Below, one piece after another: positions 42,013 to 49,647 of a stretch of 64,000 nt of DNA. The notes beneath the pieces were generated by a model. That model worked only from the letters and a program-made list of their open reading frames with translations, was not told where the DNA came from and did not search any database. Source of the stretch: Palsa-506 sp963836355 (GTDB lineage Bacteria; Actinomycetota; Actinomycetes; Streptosporangiales; Streptosporangiaceae); NCBI GenBank assembly GCA_963836355.1, contig CAWIJO010000007.1, forward strand, positions 248,001-312,000, read 5' to 3'. Within the stretch, counting starts at the first letter, position 1. The number at the start of each line of letters is the position of its first letter. A program made the position numbers and the translations under genes.

Positions 42013-42684
42013 ATGCCAGTTGTGCGCAGAAAAGGTGATGGCGTTATCGCCATCCTGCATCCGGGCGAGATGGGCGCCGCGGTGGGCCGGTGCCTCACCG
42101 ATGCCGGGCATCTGGTGCTGTGGGCCTCGCAAGGCCGGGGCACGGCAACGGCTGCGCGCGCCGAGTCTGCCGGGCTGGCCGACGCTGGGAGCATCGAAGA
42201 CCTAGCCGGGCGGGCGGAGGTGATCATGTCGGTCTGCCCGCCGGATGCGGCGCTCGAAGTCAGCCGGGCAGTGGCAGGCTTCGAGGGCACGTACGTGGAC
42301 GCGGCATGGACCAAGGGAACTGCCGCGCTGCTGCTAGCCGTGCGGGCGCTGGCCAGGGCGGACGGCGTCGAGGCCGATCTGCTCGCGGAGTGGGCGCTGT
42401 CCCAGCCCAGGCGGGAAACCGGGTCTGCCCGTGCTGCAGGGTCAGCAGGCTCGAAGGGGTGGCGCTGGGCTGGCGAAATGGAGGAGATCGCCGCGAGCAT
42501 GGCGGAGATCGCCGCGAGCATGGCGGAATCAGGCCTGCCGGGCGGGTTCCATCAGGCCGCCGCCGAGATCTTCCGCCGGGTGCCTCGCCTCGGCCCGGCT
42601 GCTACCGATGAGGAGGCCCTGGACGCCATCTTGACCGCGCTCGGGCCGACCCGGGCAGACGACCGGTCACCTGCGCCCGGCTAG
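42013..42684 (+). CDS. NAD(P)-dependent oxidoreductase (NAD-binding + DUF1932) with internal deletion
   Basis: 223 residues. The Rossmann start is VIAILHPGEMGAAVGRCLTD, then the middle strand VIMSVCPPDAALEVSRAV and GTYVDA. The sequence then jumps straight to AAWTKGTAALLLAVRALARA and LAEWALSQP, which belong to the C-terminal DUF1932 domain. About 80 residues normally lie between these (the rest of the NAD domain and the first helices). The fusion keeps the frame. A small EIAASMA duplication is also present. The protein may be inactive. Start ATG 42013 lacks a strong ribosome-binding site. Confidence 0.72.
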   Translation: MPVVRRKGDGVIAILHPGEMGAAVGRCLTDAGHLVLWASQGRGTATAARAESAGLADAGSIEDLAGRAEVIMSVCPPDAALEVSRAVAGFEGTYVDAAWTKGTAALLLAVRALARADGVEADLLAEWALSQPRRETGSARAAGSAGSKGWRWAGEMEEIAASMAEIAASMAESGLPGGFHQAAAEIFRRVPRLGPAATDEEALDAILTALGPTRADDRSPAPG

Positions 42685-42756
42685 CAGGATGCCCATTCCG
42701 CCGGGGGGCGGGGCACATTATTATCGGCCCAACCAGTCGGCGGCCCGGAGGGGGAA

Positions 42757-43389
42757 ATGAGGCTGCGCCTCGCCAGTCGATACTCGCGGGTACTCGCAGC
42801 CGTGGTGGTGATCCTGCTTGGCATCGGGGCCTTTCTCGCCCGCGGTCCGATCGGCCTCGGCAATGGCCCGCTGACCTTCGGCTCGTTCAGCGTCACCGGC
42901 GCTGCTGACTTGCACGGGGCGCCCGTGGGCCTGATCGTCAACGTGATAAACCATGGCAGGACGCCAGCCATCATCCACGGGATAACGCTAGTCGGCGGCG
43001 GCCACGGCTATCCGCCGCCACATCTGGTCACCGGTTACGCCGGGCGCGACCGAGGATGCACTGCCCTCGGCTTGCTGACCGGGCCTGGCCAGCCGGTTAT
43101 CAGCGGGTGCGCCAGTGGCCACTTGCCGCTGGCCGGGCTGGTCATCCCGCCCAGCCGCAAGGTACGGGACCGGGTAACCGGCGACTTGGTGCAGGTATCC
43201 AGCCTGGGGCTGGTGGCTGAGGTTCGGCCGCCCGCCGCCGGCCACTGCTGGACTGTTAAGGCGATGGCCATCCACTATCGCGTCGGCATCCGGCGCTACA
43301 CGGCCACCACATCCGAGGCAGGCGCGGTATGCGGATCCGGGGTGACGGAGGCACAAATGCGGGCCGCGGTGAACTCGGTCGGCGGCTGA
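42757..43389 (+). CDS. Hypothetical single-span exported protein
   Basis: 210 residues from ATG 42757, preceded by GGAGGGGGAA. An N-terminal signal anchor (YSRVLAAVVVILLGIGAFLA) is followed by a beta-rich extracytoplasmic domain: LIVNVINHGRTPAIIHGITL, LVIPPSRKVRDRV and HCWTVKAMAIHYRVGIRRYT. Three or four cysteines (positions near 101, 118, 165 and 192) could form disulfides. The pattern recalls small immunoglobulin-like domains, but I do not recognise the family. Confidence 0.72.
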   Translation: MRLRLASRYSRVLAAVVVILLGIGAFLARGPIGLGNGPLTFGSFSVTGAADLHGAPVGLIVNVINHGRTPAIIHGITLVGGGHGYPPPHLVTGYAGRDRGCTALGLLTGPGQPVISGCASGHLPLAGLVIPPSRKVRDRVTGDLVQVSSLGLVAEVRPPAAGHCWTVKAMAIHYRVGIRRYTATTSEAGAVCGSGVTEAQMRAAVNSVGG

Positions 43390-43944
43390 CTCTCCGGCGG
43401 CCGCGGCGGGCTAGCCGCGACGGCCCGGGTCGGCAAGTGCCGGCCAGGCCGCGCAGGCAGGGCGCGCAGGCAGGGCGCGCAGGCAGGGCGCGCAGGCAGG
43501 CCGCGCAGGCAGGGCGCGAGGCGGATGGCGGCACTGCGCCTGCCCGTGCTACCTGGCGAGCTGGCGGTAGCGCGCGCGTGCGCGGACGACGAGGAGCAGA
43601 TAGGCCAAGTGACGCCTGATGTGGTGGTAGGTCCTCATAGCCAGAGCATGCGAGGATCACGATTAAGTCAATATTTACGACTAGAATTATAGGTATCTAA
43701 TATGAGACAGACTGGCTCAAGGCAGCCGCCAGGGCGCCCGCGGGCAAGACGCCCCTGGCTGCCCGCGGGCAAGACGCCCGATGAGGCCGCGGCCACGACG
43801 CCCCTGGCTGCCTGTAGTGCACGGGATCGCGCTGGTGGTGGCAGCGGGCCCGGCGACAACCAGGTGGCACACGCTGGAGCGCCTGCCTAGCCGGTACCGG
43901 CTGGCTGGGCTTCCCCGCGCAACATGCCCCGGTGCCGGGTCCGG
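43390..43944. other. 555-bp gap with 13-bp repeats and an AT-rich island
   Basis: At 43450-43514 there are five 13-bp units (CGCGCAGGCAGGG). At about 43655-43712 there is an AT-rich island (AAGTCAATATTTACGACTAG), striking in this GC-rich DNA. At 43735-43810 GCCCGCGGGCAAGACGCCC occurs twice and ACGCCCCTGGCTGCC twice. No gene can be supported. Confidence 0.65.
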
Positions 43945-45333
43945 CTAGCAGCCGACCATCCGTTTCAGAAGATAGTCAGCCAGCCTGTCGATGCCAACCC
44001 GCTCCTGCTGCATCGAGTCCCGCTCGCGGACGGTTACTCCCTGGTCCGCGAGCGTCTCGAAATCAACAGTCACGCAGTACGGGGTACCGATCTCGTCCTG
44101 CCGACGGTACCGCCGGCCGATAGCGCTCGCGTCATCGAAGTCGGTATTCCAGTGCAGGCGCAACTCGGCAGCCACGTCCCTGGCCTTCGGGGAGAGATCG
44201 GCGTTGCGTGACAACGGCAGGACCGCCACCTTGACCGGGGCAATCCGGTGATCGAGCCGCAGCACGGTGCGCTTCTCCAGCTTGCCCTTCGCGTCCGGCG
44301 CCTCGTCCTCGGTGTAGGCGTCGAGCAGGTGCACGAGCAGCGTCCGGTCGACACCGAGGGCCGGCTCGACCACGTAGGGGACGTAGCGCTCGCCCGACTC
44401 CGGGTCCAGGTAGGACATGTCCTGCCCGGACGCCTTCCCGTGCGTGGTCAGGTCGAAGTCAGTGCGGTTCGCGATTCCCTCGAGCTCGCCCCACTCACTG
44501 CCTGGGAAGTCAAATTTGTACTCGATGTCGACGGTCCGCTTGGAGTAATGTGACAGCTTCTCCCTGGGATGTTCATACAATCGCAGGTTGTCCTTGCTGA
44601 TCCCCAGGCCGAGATGCCAGTCGAGTCGCGCGTCGATCCAGCGCTGGTGCCATTCCTCATCGGTTCCCGGCTTGACGAAAAATTCCATTTCCATCTGTTC
44701 GAACTCGCGGGTCCGGAAGATGAAATTGCCCGGGGTAATCTCGTTGCGGAAGGACTTGCCGATCTGCCCGATGCCGAACGGGACTTTCTTGCGGGAGGTC
44801 TGCAGCACGTTGCGGTAGTTGATGAAGATGCCCTGGGCGGTCTCCGGCCGCAGGTAAGCCAGGCCGGACTCATCCTGCACCGGGCCGAGGTAGGTGCGCA
44901 GCAGGCCGTTGAAGTTGCGCGGCTCGGTGAACGCGCCCCTGGTGCCGCAGTTCGGGCAGGCCAGCTGGGACAGGCCATCCGCGGGCGGGTGCCCGTGCTT
45001 TTCCTCGTATGCCTCGACGAGGTGGTCGGCGCGGAACCGCTTGTGGCAGGACATGCACTCGGTCAGCGGATCGGTGAACTCGGTGACGTGGCCGCTGGCC
45101 TCCCAGACCTCGCGGGCCAGGATCACCGAGGAGTCGAGGCCGACGATGTCATCCCGCTCCTGGACCATCGTCCGCCACCACTGGCGCTTGATGTTGTTCT
45201 TCATCTCCACGCCGAGCGGGCCATAGTCCCAGGAAGCCCGGAGGCCACCGTAGATCTCGCTGGACGGGAAGACAATCCCCCGCCGCTTGCAGAGACTGAC
45301 AAGCGTGTCCATGCGGTCACTGCGTCGGGCCAT
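43945..45333 (-). CDS. glyS: Glycyl-tRNA synthetase (alpha2 type)
   Basis: 462 residues from ATG 45333 (MARRSDRMDTLVSLCKRRGI), with GGAGAT at the right distance; an ATG four codons upstream is less likely. The N-terminal motif SSEIYGGLRASWDYGPLGVE is characteristic. The zinc site has CMSCHKRF and CPNCGTRGAF. Motif 2 is FRNEITPGNFIFRTREFEQM and motif 3 is GVDRTLLVHLLDAY. The C-terminal anticodon-binding domain starts LRLDHRIAPVKVAVLPL. It charges tRNA-Gly with glycine. Confidence 0.97.
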   Translation of the reverse strand: MARRSDRMDTLVSLCKRRGIVFPSSEIYGGLRASWDYGPLGVEMKNNIKRQWWRTMVQERDDIVGLDSSVILAREVWEASGHVTEFTDPLTECMSCHKRFRADHLVEAYEEKHGHPPADGLSQLACPNCGTRGAFTEPRNFNGLLRTYLGPVQDESGLAYLRPETAQGIFINYRNVLQTSRKKVPFGIGQIGKSFRNEITPGNFIFRTREFEQMEMEFFVKPGTDEEWHQRWIDARLDWHLGLGISKDNLRLYEHPREKLSHYSKRTVDIEYKFDFPGSEWGELEGIANRTDFDLTTHGKASGQDMSYLDPESGERYVPYVVEPALGVDRTLLVHLLDAYTEDEAPDAKGKLEKRTVLRLDHRIAPVKVAVLPLSRNADLSPKARDVAAELRLHWNTDFDDASAIGRRYRRQDEIGTPYCVTVDFETLADQGVTVRERDSMQQERVGIDRLADYLLKRMVGC

Positions 45334-46013
45334 TAGTATCTCCATCCGGCTGGCGGTCGGCGGCTCTGTTTCAGAACGCGCCGTCGGGGCGCGGGTCAGC
45401 AGCCAAGCTTAGCCGTCCCGCGGGCCCCGGGCAGCCGGGCTATCGTGGCCCGCGGCCCGGACCGCTGACCTGGCGGCAGGCCTTATCTTTGCCGTGCCGA
45501 AGGCAAATCATGGACAGCCGCCGGGCAGCGACTCGCTCGCAGCCGCTCACCCCGGCTCGCGCGCCCTGGCTCGCGCGCCCTGGCTCGCGCGCACGCCGCG
45601 AACGGCAGCGAGCGAGCCAGGACCGGCTGAGCCGGGGCCCGAGCCGGATATGAGTGCTTACTGCGGGAGCGGTGTACGGCACGGTGGAACTCGGTGTGAC
45701 GCCGAACTCGGCGCCGACGGGGCTGGACGCAATTCGTCGCCGGGACGGCGACAGCGGCGAAGTGCGCCTCACCGGTCGTGTTGTCAATTGCCCTGAGGTG
45801 GTCATTTCCAGCGCGGTCGTAGAAGATGGACAGCGTCACAGAGTCGCCAGCCTTCGCCCATCCGTTCGGACCGAGCGCGCCGCTGGCCGGACCGGGCGGC
45901 CGGACGTCAGCTGGGCAGCACCCCGAGCCAGGCGCATGCAGCTGTGCTGTACGGTAAGGCAGCCTGGTGCATCAGCAGCAGCAGTCACATCTTGACCGAG
46001 AGGCCGGCGACCG
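45334..46013. other. 680-bp gap, no supported gene
   Basis: Two overlapping open frames exist (plus 45654-45995, minus 45483-45839). Neither has a recognised domain or clear ribosome-binding site. At 45540-45600 a short repeat CGCGCCCTGGCT occurs. Promoter of glyS should lie near 45340-45420. Confidence 0.5.
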
Positions 46014-46379
46014 TTGACTACGAACCGGCCCGCGCGGCCGCGGCGGCAGCATCCACAACAGCATCAGCCGGACCGCAGCACTCCGGCGACTCAGCGGCCT
46101 GGCGGTATCCGCCTGGCGGTGGAACGGCGCAGCGCCGCGCCGCTGGTGTACCTGCGCCACCTGCCGACCTGGCTGCCGCCGCTCGGGCTTGCCGGGTTGT
46201 TGGTGGCGGGCTTCGCCCTCCGTGGGCCGGCCGCCGCGGCAGCGCTCTGTGTGGTAGCCGCCTTTATCGGCTGGCTCGGCTACCTGTCCTGGCCGCGCCT
46301 GGCCGGGCCCGGGCGGGCCGGCCGCGTCGCAGCCGTCGCAGGCGTGCTTGCGCTCGCCATCCTGCAGGCTGTCCGCTGA
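46014..46379 (+). CDS. Small membrane protein (DUF6703-like)
   Basis: 121 residues from TTG 46014, with GAGAGGCCGG upstream. A basic, Gln/Arg/Pro-rich start is followed by AVERRSAAPLVYLRHLPTWL, then two spans (PLGLAGLLVAGFALRG and AALCVVAAFIGWLGYLSWP). The motif ERRSAxxLVxLxxLPxW with a final LGYLSWPRL is conserved in actinobacteria next to glyS/uppS; I recall it as DUF6703. Function unknown. Confidence 0.72.
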   Translation: MTTNRPARPRRQHPQQHQPDRSTPATQRPGGIRLAVERRSAAPLVYLRHLPTWLPPLGLAGLLVAGFALRGPAAAAALCVVAAFIGWLGYLSWPRLAGPGRAGRVAAVAGVLALAILQAVR

Positions 46380-46797
46380 TGCGGCCCTGACCAGCGGGGT
46401 CAAGTTTGGCCTGAACAGGCTGCCTGGCGCTGCCCTGAGGCTGCCCTGAGGCTGCTTGAGGCTGCCCTGAGGCTGCCCTGAGGCTGCCTGGCGCTGCTCG
46501 GCAAGCTGCCCGGCATTGCCCTGAGCAGACTGTCCGGTCAGCCCGGCCCCGCCTCGCTGCATTCTGCCTAGCTGAGGTCGCCGGGCAGGCGCGCCGAACT
46601 GGAGCCGCCGGGCAGGCGCGCCGAGCTAGTGGAGGACATCGAGTCCGGCAGCCACGAGTTCAGGAGCCTTCTGAGAATGCCCCATGCGCCCATGCACCCC
46701 CATCAGCCACAGCCGTTTTTGAGCTCAGCTTATTGGTTAAGATCGGGCCGGTTATTGGCGGCCAAATCGTAACCACTAAGCGGAATCGCGGGCTTGG
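46380..46797. other. 418-bp gap with 11-bp repeats and a dyad downstream of uppS
   Basis: At 46429-46482 there are five units of GCTGCCCTGAG (11 bp; one unit is 10 bp), each with a TGA on the plus strand. At 46735-46774 an imperfect dyad (GGTTAAGAT and ATCGTAACC around GGCCG/CGGCC) lies 24 bp after the uppS stop and may help terminate it. No gene is seen. Confidence 0.6.
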
Positions 46798-46822
46798 CTA
46801 TGTGGAATCGCCGGGCTTGGCT
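46776..46822 (-). repeat. 22-bp two-unit repeat containing the uppS stop codon
   Basis: On the minus strand the last codons of uppS (AAGCCCGGCGATTCC, then ACATAG) are repeated 22 bp further on as AAGCCCGCGATTCC, then GCTTAG. Each copy ends in TAG; the second lies downstream in another frame. Confidence 0.75.
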
Positions 46823-47610
46823 GGATCGAGTTTGACCGGGTTAGGCTGGGCGCCGCCATATCGGCGGTCCCGGCTCGCGAAGATCTCACAGGCGTGCCAG
46901 AGGTGACGTCGGTCGAAGTCAGGGAACAGCGTGTCGAGGAACACGAACTCGGCATATGCGGATTGCCAGATCAGGAAGTTCGACGTCCGCTGCTCTCCAG
47001 AGGACCGGATGAACAAGTCAACGTCGGGGATGCCGGGCTCGTCGAGGTAACGGGCAAACACCTTCTCGTCGATCCGGTCGGCCCTTAGCTTGCCAGCAGC
47101 GACATCGGCCGCGAGCGCAGCCGCGGCATCGGCGATCTCGGCACGGCCACCATAGTTGACGCAGAACTGCAGCGTGAGCACGGAGTTGCCGACGGTCAGC
47201 TGCTCGGCATCCTCGAGCTCGCTGATCACGCTGCGCCATAGTCTCGGACGCCGACCAGCCCATCGGACCCGCACGCCCATCTCGTTCAGCTGATCGCGGC
47301 GGCGGCGGATCACATCCCGGTTGAAGCCCATCAGGAAACGGACCTCGTCCGGCGAACGCCGCCAGTTCTCGGTGGAGAAGGCGTATGCGGACAGGTACGG
47401 AATGCCCAGCTGGATCGCTCCCATGATCACGTCGAACAGCGAGTACTCGCCGCGCTTGTGTCCTTCCGTCCGGGGCAGGCCGCGTTGCTTGGCCCAGCGA
47501 CCGTTGCCGTCCATCACGAGCGCCACATGCCGGGGTACGAAGGCAGCCGGGATAGCGGGCGGCCTGGCGCCGCCGGGGTGCGGGTAAGGCGGCCGGATCC
47601 GGCCCGTCAT
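46798..47610 (-). CDS. uppS: Polyprenyl diphosphate synthase (isoprenyl transferase, UppS family)
   Basis: 270 residues from ATG 47610 (MTGRIRPPYPHPGGARPPAI). The diphosphate-binding motif is ALVMDGNGRWAKQRGLPRTE. YLSAYAFSTENWRRS and FCVNYGGRAEIADA follow, and the C-terminal motif is DLFIRSSGEQRTSNFLIWQS then AYAEFVFLDTLFPDF. Cis-prenyltransferases of this group make undecaprenyl or decaprenyl diphosphate for cell-wall synthesis. It follows recO by 97 bp, as in Mycobacterium (Rv2361c-Rv2362c). Confidence 0.96.
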   Translation of the reverse strand: MTGRIRPPYPHPGGARPPAIPAAFVPRHVALVMDGNGRWAKQRGLPRTEGHKRGEYSLFDVIMGAIQLGIPYLSAYAFSTENWRRSPDEVRFLMGFNRDVIRRRRDQLNEMGVRVRWAGRRPRLWRSVISELEDAEQLTVGNSVLTLQFCVNYGGRAEIADAAAALAADVAAGKLRADRIDEKVFARYLDEPGIPDVDLFIRSSGEQRTSNFLIWQSAYAEFVFLDTLFPDFDRRHLWHACEIFASRDRRYGGAQPNPVKLDPAKPGDST

Positions 47611-47707
47611 GAGAGCGGCCGCAGGCTGCCGGACGTGCCCCGGCTGGGCCGAGTCAGCGCGGGGCGGGTGGCCGGCCCCGGCGCGGGGCTGGCCGGCGCG
47701 GCGCTGG

Positions 47708-48547
47708 TCATGCGTGCTCCACGTGCTTGAGTGAGCGGATCGAGTGCTCCAGGTGCCATTGCAGGTAGGCGGCGACCAGCCCGCTGCACTCGACCTGATG
47801 CCGCCGCTCGCTCGCGTCGGCATGCGGCCAGTCGCCGCTCATCAGCGCGCTCATCAGCGCGATCGTTTGCACCGACGGCGTCGAGGCGCCGGGCGCCCGG
47901 CAGGACCCGCAGACCAGGCCGCCTGCCGGTATGGCGAACGCGCGGAAGTTGCCGGGCCGCCTCGGGCGCCGGGCCGCCGCAGCCAGGCCGGGAGCGCGAG
48001 CCGGTTCCGGGCCCAGGCCCGGGTCCGGGCCGAGGTCCAGACCGAGGTCCGGCTGGGGTGCCCGGGTACCGCAGATCGCGCATTCGTCTAGGGCCGGGGC
48101 GTAGCCGGCCACTGCGAGTGAGCGCAGTAGATATGCGTCGAGCACGAGCCGAGGGTCATGGGCTCCCTCGCCAAGTGCCCGCAATCCCCCGACGAGCAGC
48201 AGAAACTGCCGCAGCGCAGGTTCCTTCTCGACCGGGGTGAACCGCTCGGCGGTCTCCAGCATCGCGGTGCCCGTGGTGTACCGCGGGTAGTCCGCCGACA
48301 GCGGTTCCCCGTACGGGCGCAGGGTCTCGGCCTGCGTGATCACGTCCAGCGATCTTCCGGTGTAGAGCTGAAGATCAACATGGGTGAACGGCTCCAGCCG
48401 CGCGCCGAACCGCGACTTGGTCCGCCGCACTCCCTTGGCGACCGCGCGCACCCGCCCGGTTCGCCGGACGAGGAGGGTGACGATCCGGTCTGCCTCGCCC
48501 AGCTTGTGGGTGCGCAGCACGATGCCGTCGTCGCGGTAGACGCTCAC
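47708..48547 (-). CDS. recO: DNA repair protein RecO
   Basis: 279 residues from GTG 48547 (VSVYRDDGIVLRTHKLGEAD), the position at which most RecO proteins start; a GTG six codons upstream is possible. The OB fold runs to about residue 80 (GVRRTKSRFGARLEPFTHVD). The zinc site is CAICGTR and CGSCR. Between the Cys pairs is a repeat insert LDLGPDPGLGPEPARAPG not found in relatives. RecO loads RecA with RecR in gap repair. Confidence 0.93.
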   Translation of the reverse strand: MSVYRDDGIVLRTHKLGEADRIVTLLVRRTGRVRAVAKGVRRTKSRFGARLEPFTHVDLQLYTGRSLDVITQAETLRPYGEPLSADYPRYTTGTAMLETAERFTPVEKEPALRQFLLLVGGLRALGEGAHDPRLVLDAYLLRSLAVAGYAPALDECAICGTRAPQPDLGLDLGPDPGLGPEPARAPGLAAAARRPRRPGNFRAFAIPAGGLVCGSCRAPGASTPSVQTIALMSALMSGDWPHADASERRHQVECSGLVAAYLQWHLEHSIRSLKHVEHA

Positions 48548-48643
48548 CCGGCCATTGTCCCGCACGATACCGACTGCACAGGCGCAGACGGCCGACGGTC
48601 TGCAGGCCGTCCCCGGATACCCAGGTCCGACGATGCTCAGACT

Positions 48644-48706
48644 CGTACTGGCGCTGGCTCAGAACCGTACTGGCGCTGGCTCAGACTCGTACTGGCGCTG
48701 GCTCAG
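48644..48706 (-). repeat. 22-bp repeat (3 units) containing the era stop codon
   Basis: CGTACTGGCGCTGGCTCAG (plus strand) recurs at 48644, 48666 and 48688. On the minus strand each unit begins with TGAGCCAGCGCCAGTACG; the first TGA (48705-48703) is the era stop, and the copies follow downstream toward recO. Confidence 0.93.
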
Positions 48707-49647
48707 TCGTAGAAGCCGAGGCGGCGCAGCTGCTTCGGGTCGCGCTGCCAGTCTTTGGCGATCTTGATCCGCAGGTCGAGGTAGACCCGCACGCCCAGGA
48801 GTGCCTCGATCTGCCGCCGCGCCTGGCTGCCTACTTCCTTCAGCCGGGCGCCTTTTGCGCCGATCACGATGGCCTTCTGGCTGGACCGTTCCACGTACAT
48901 CAGGGCATGCACGTCGAGCAGGTCGTCCCGGCCTGGTCGCGGCGCCATCTCCTCAACCACAACGGCAATCGAATGCGGGAGCTCGTCGCGGACGCCCTCC
49001 AGGATGGCTTCCCGGATCAGCTCGGCCACCAGTTGCTGTTCGGGTTCGTCGGTCAGCTCGCCGTCCGGGTACAGCGGCGCGCCCGGCGGCAGGTGCGAGA
49101 CGAGCACGTCGGCCAGCACGTCCAGCTGGAAGCCGGAAACGGCGGAGACCGGCACCACGTCAGCCCAGTCACCAAGATTCCCGACCGCGGCGAGCTGCGC
49201 AGCGATCTGCTCCCTGGCGACCTGGTCCGTCTTGGTGACGATGACGACCACCGGCGTCTTGCCGACGCTGGCCAGCTCACGGGCAAGGTACCGGTCGCCC
49301 GGCCCGATCCGGTCGCCGACTGGCAGGCAGAATCCGATCACGTCGACCTCGGTGAGCGTGGATCGCGCCAGGCTGTCCAGCCGCTCCCCGAGCAGCGTGC
49401 GGGGCCGATGCAGCCCGGGGGTGTCGACGATGATCAGCTGTGCGTCGGGCCGGTGCACGATGCCGCGGATCGCCCGGCGGGTGGTCTGCGGACGGCTGCT
49501 AGTGATGGCTACCTTGGTTCCGACGAGGGCGTTCATCAGCGTCGACTTACCGACGTTGGGCCGGCCGGCGAAGCACGCGAAGCCCGACCTGAACTCCGCC
49601 TGCGGCTGCTGGCCGCCTGCTCGCTGAGATTGCCGGGGTCTTCCCAC
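48703..49647 (-). CDS. era: GTPase Era
   Basis: 314 residues. G1 is GRPNVGKSTL, G2 includes TTRRAIRG, G3 is VDTPGLHRPR, G4 is VTKTDQ and G5 is VVPVSAVSG. The C-terminal KH domain carries AIVIGAKGARLKEVGSQARR with LRIKIAKDWQRDPK. Era binds the 3' end of 16S rRNA in 30S assembly. The first 110 bases overlap the 3' end of the EamA reading frame. Confidence 0.96.
   Translation of the reverse strand: MGRPRQSQRAGGQQPQAEFRSGFACFAGRPNVGKSTLMNALVGTKVAITSSRPQTTRRAIRGIVHRPDAQLIIVDTPGLHRPRTLLGERLDSLARSTLTEVDVIGFCLPVGDRIGPGDRYLARELASVGKTPVVVIVTKTDQVAREQIAAQLAAVGNLGDWADVVPVSAVSGFQLDVLADVLVSHLPPGAPLYPDGELTDEPEQQLVAELIREAILEGVRDELPHSIAVVVEEMAPRPGRDDLLDVHALMYVERSSQKAIVIGAKGARLKEVGSQARRQIEALLGVRVYLDLRIKIAKDWQRDPKQLRRLGFYD

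Noticed and set aside
45483..45839. Minus-strand frame starting MTLSIFYDRAGNDHLRAIDN
   Set aside because: The first 35 residues look protein-like but I could not assign a family, the rest is low complexity, and a plus-strand frame overlaps it. A database search would decide.
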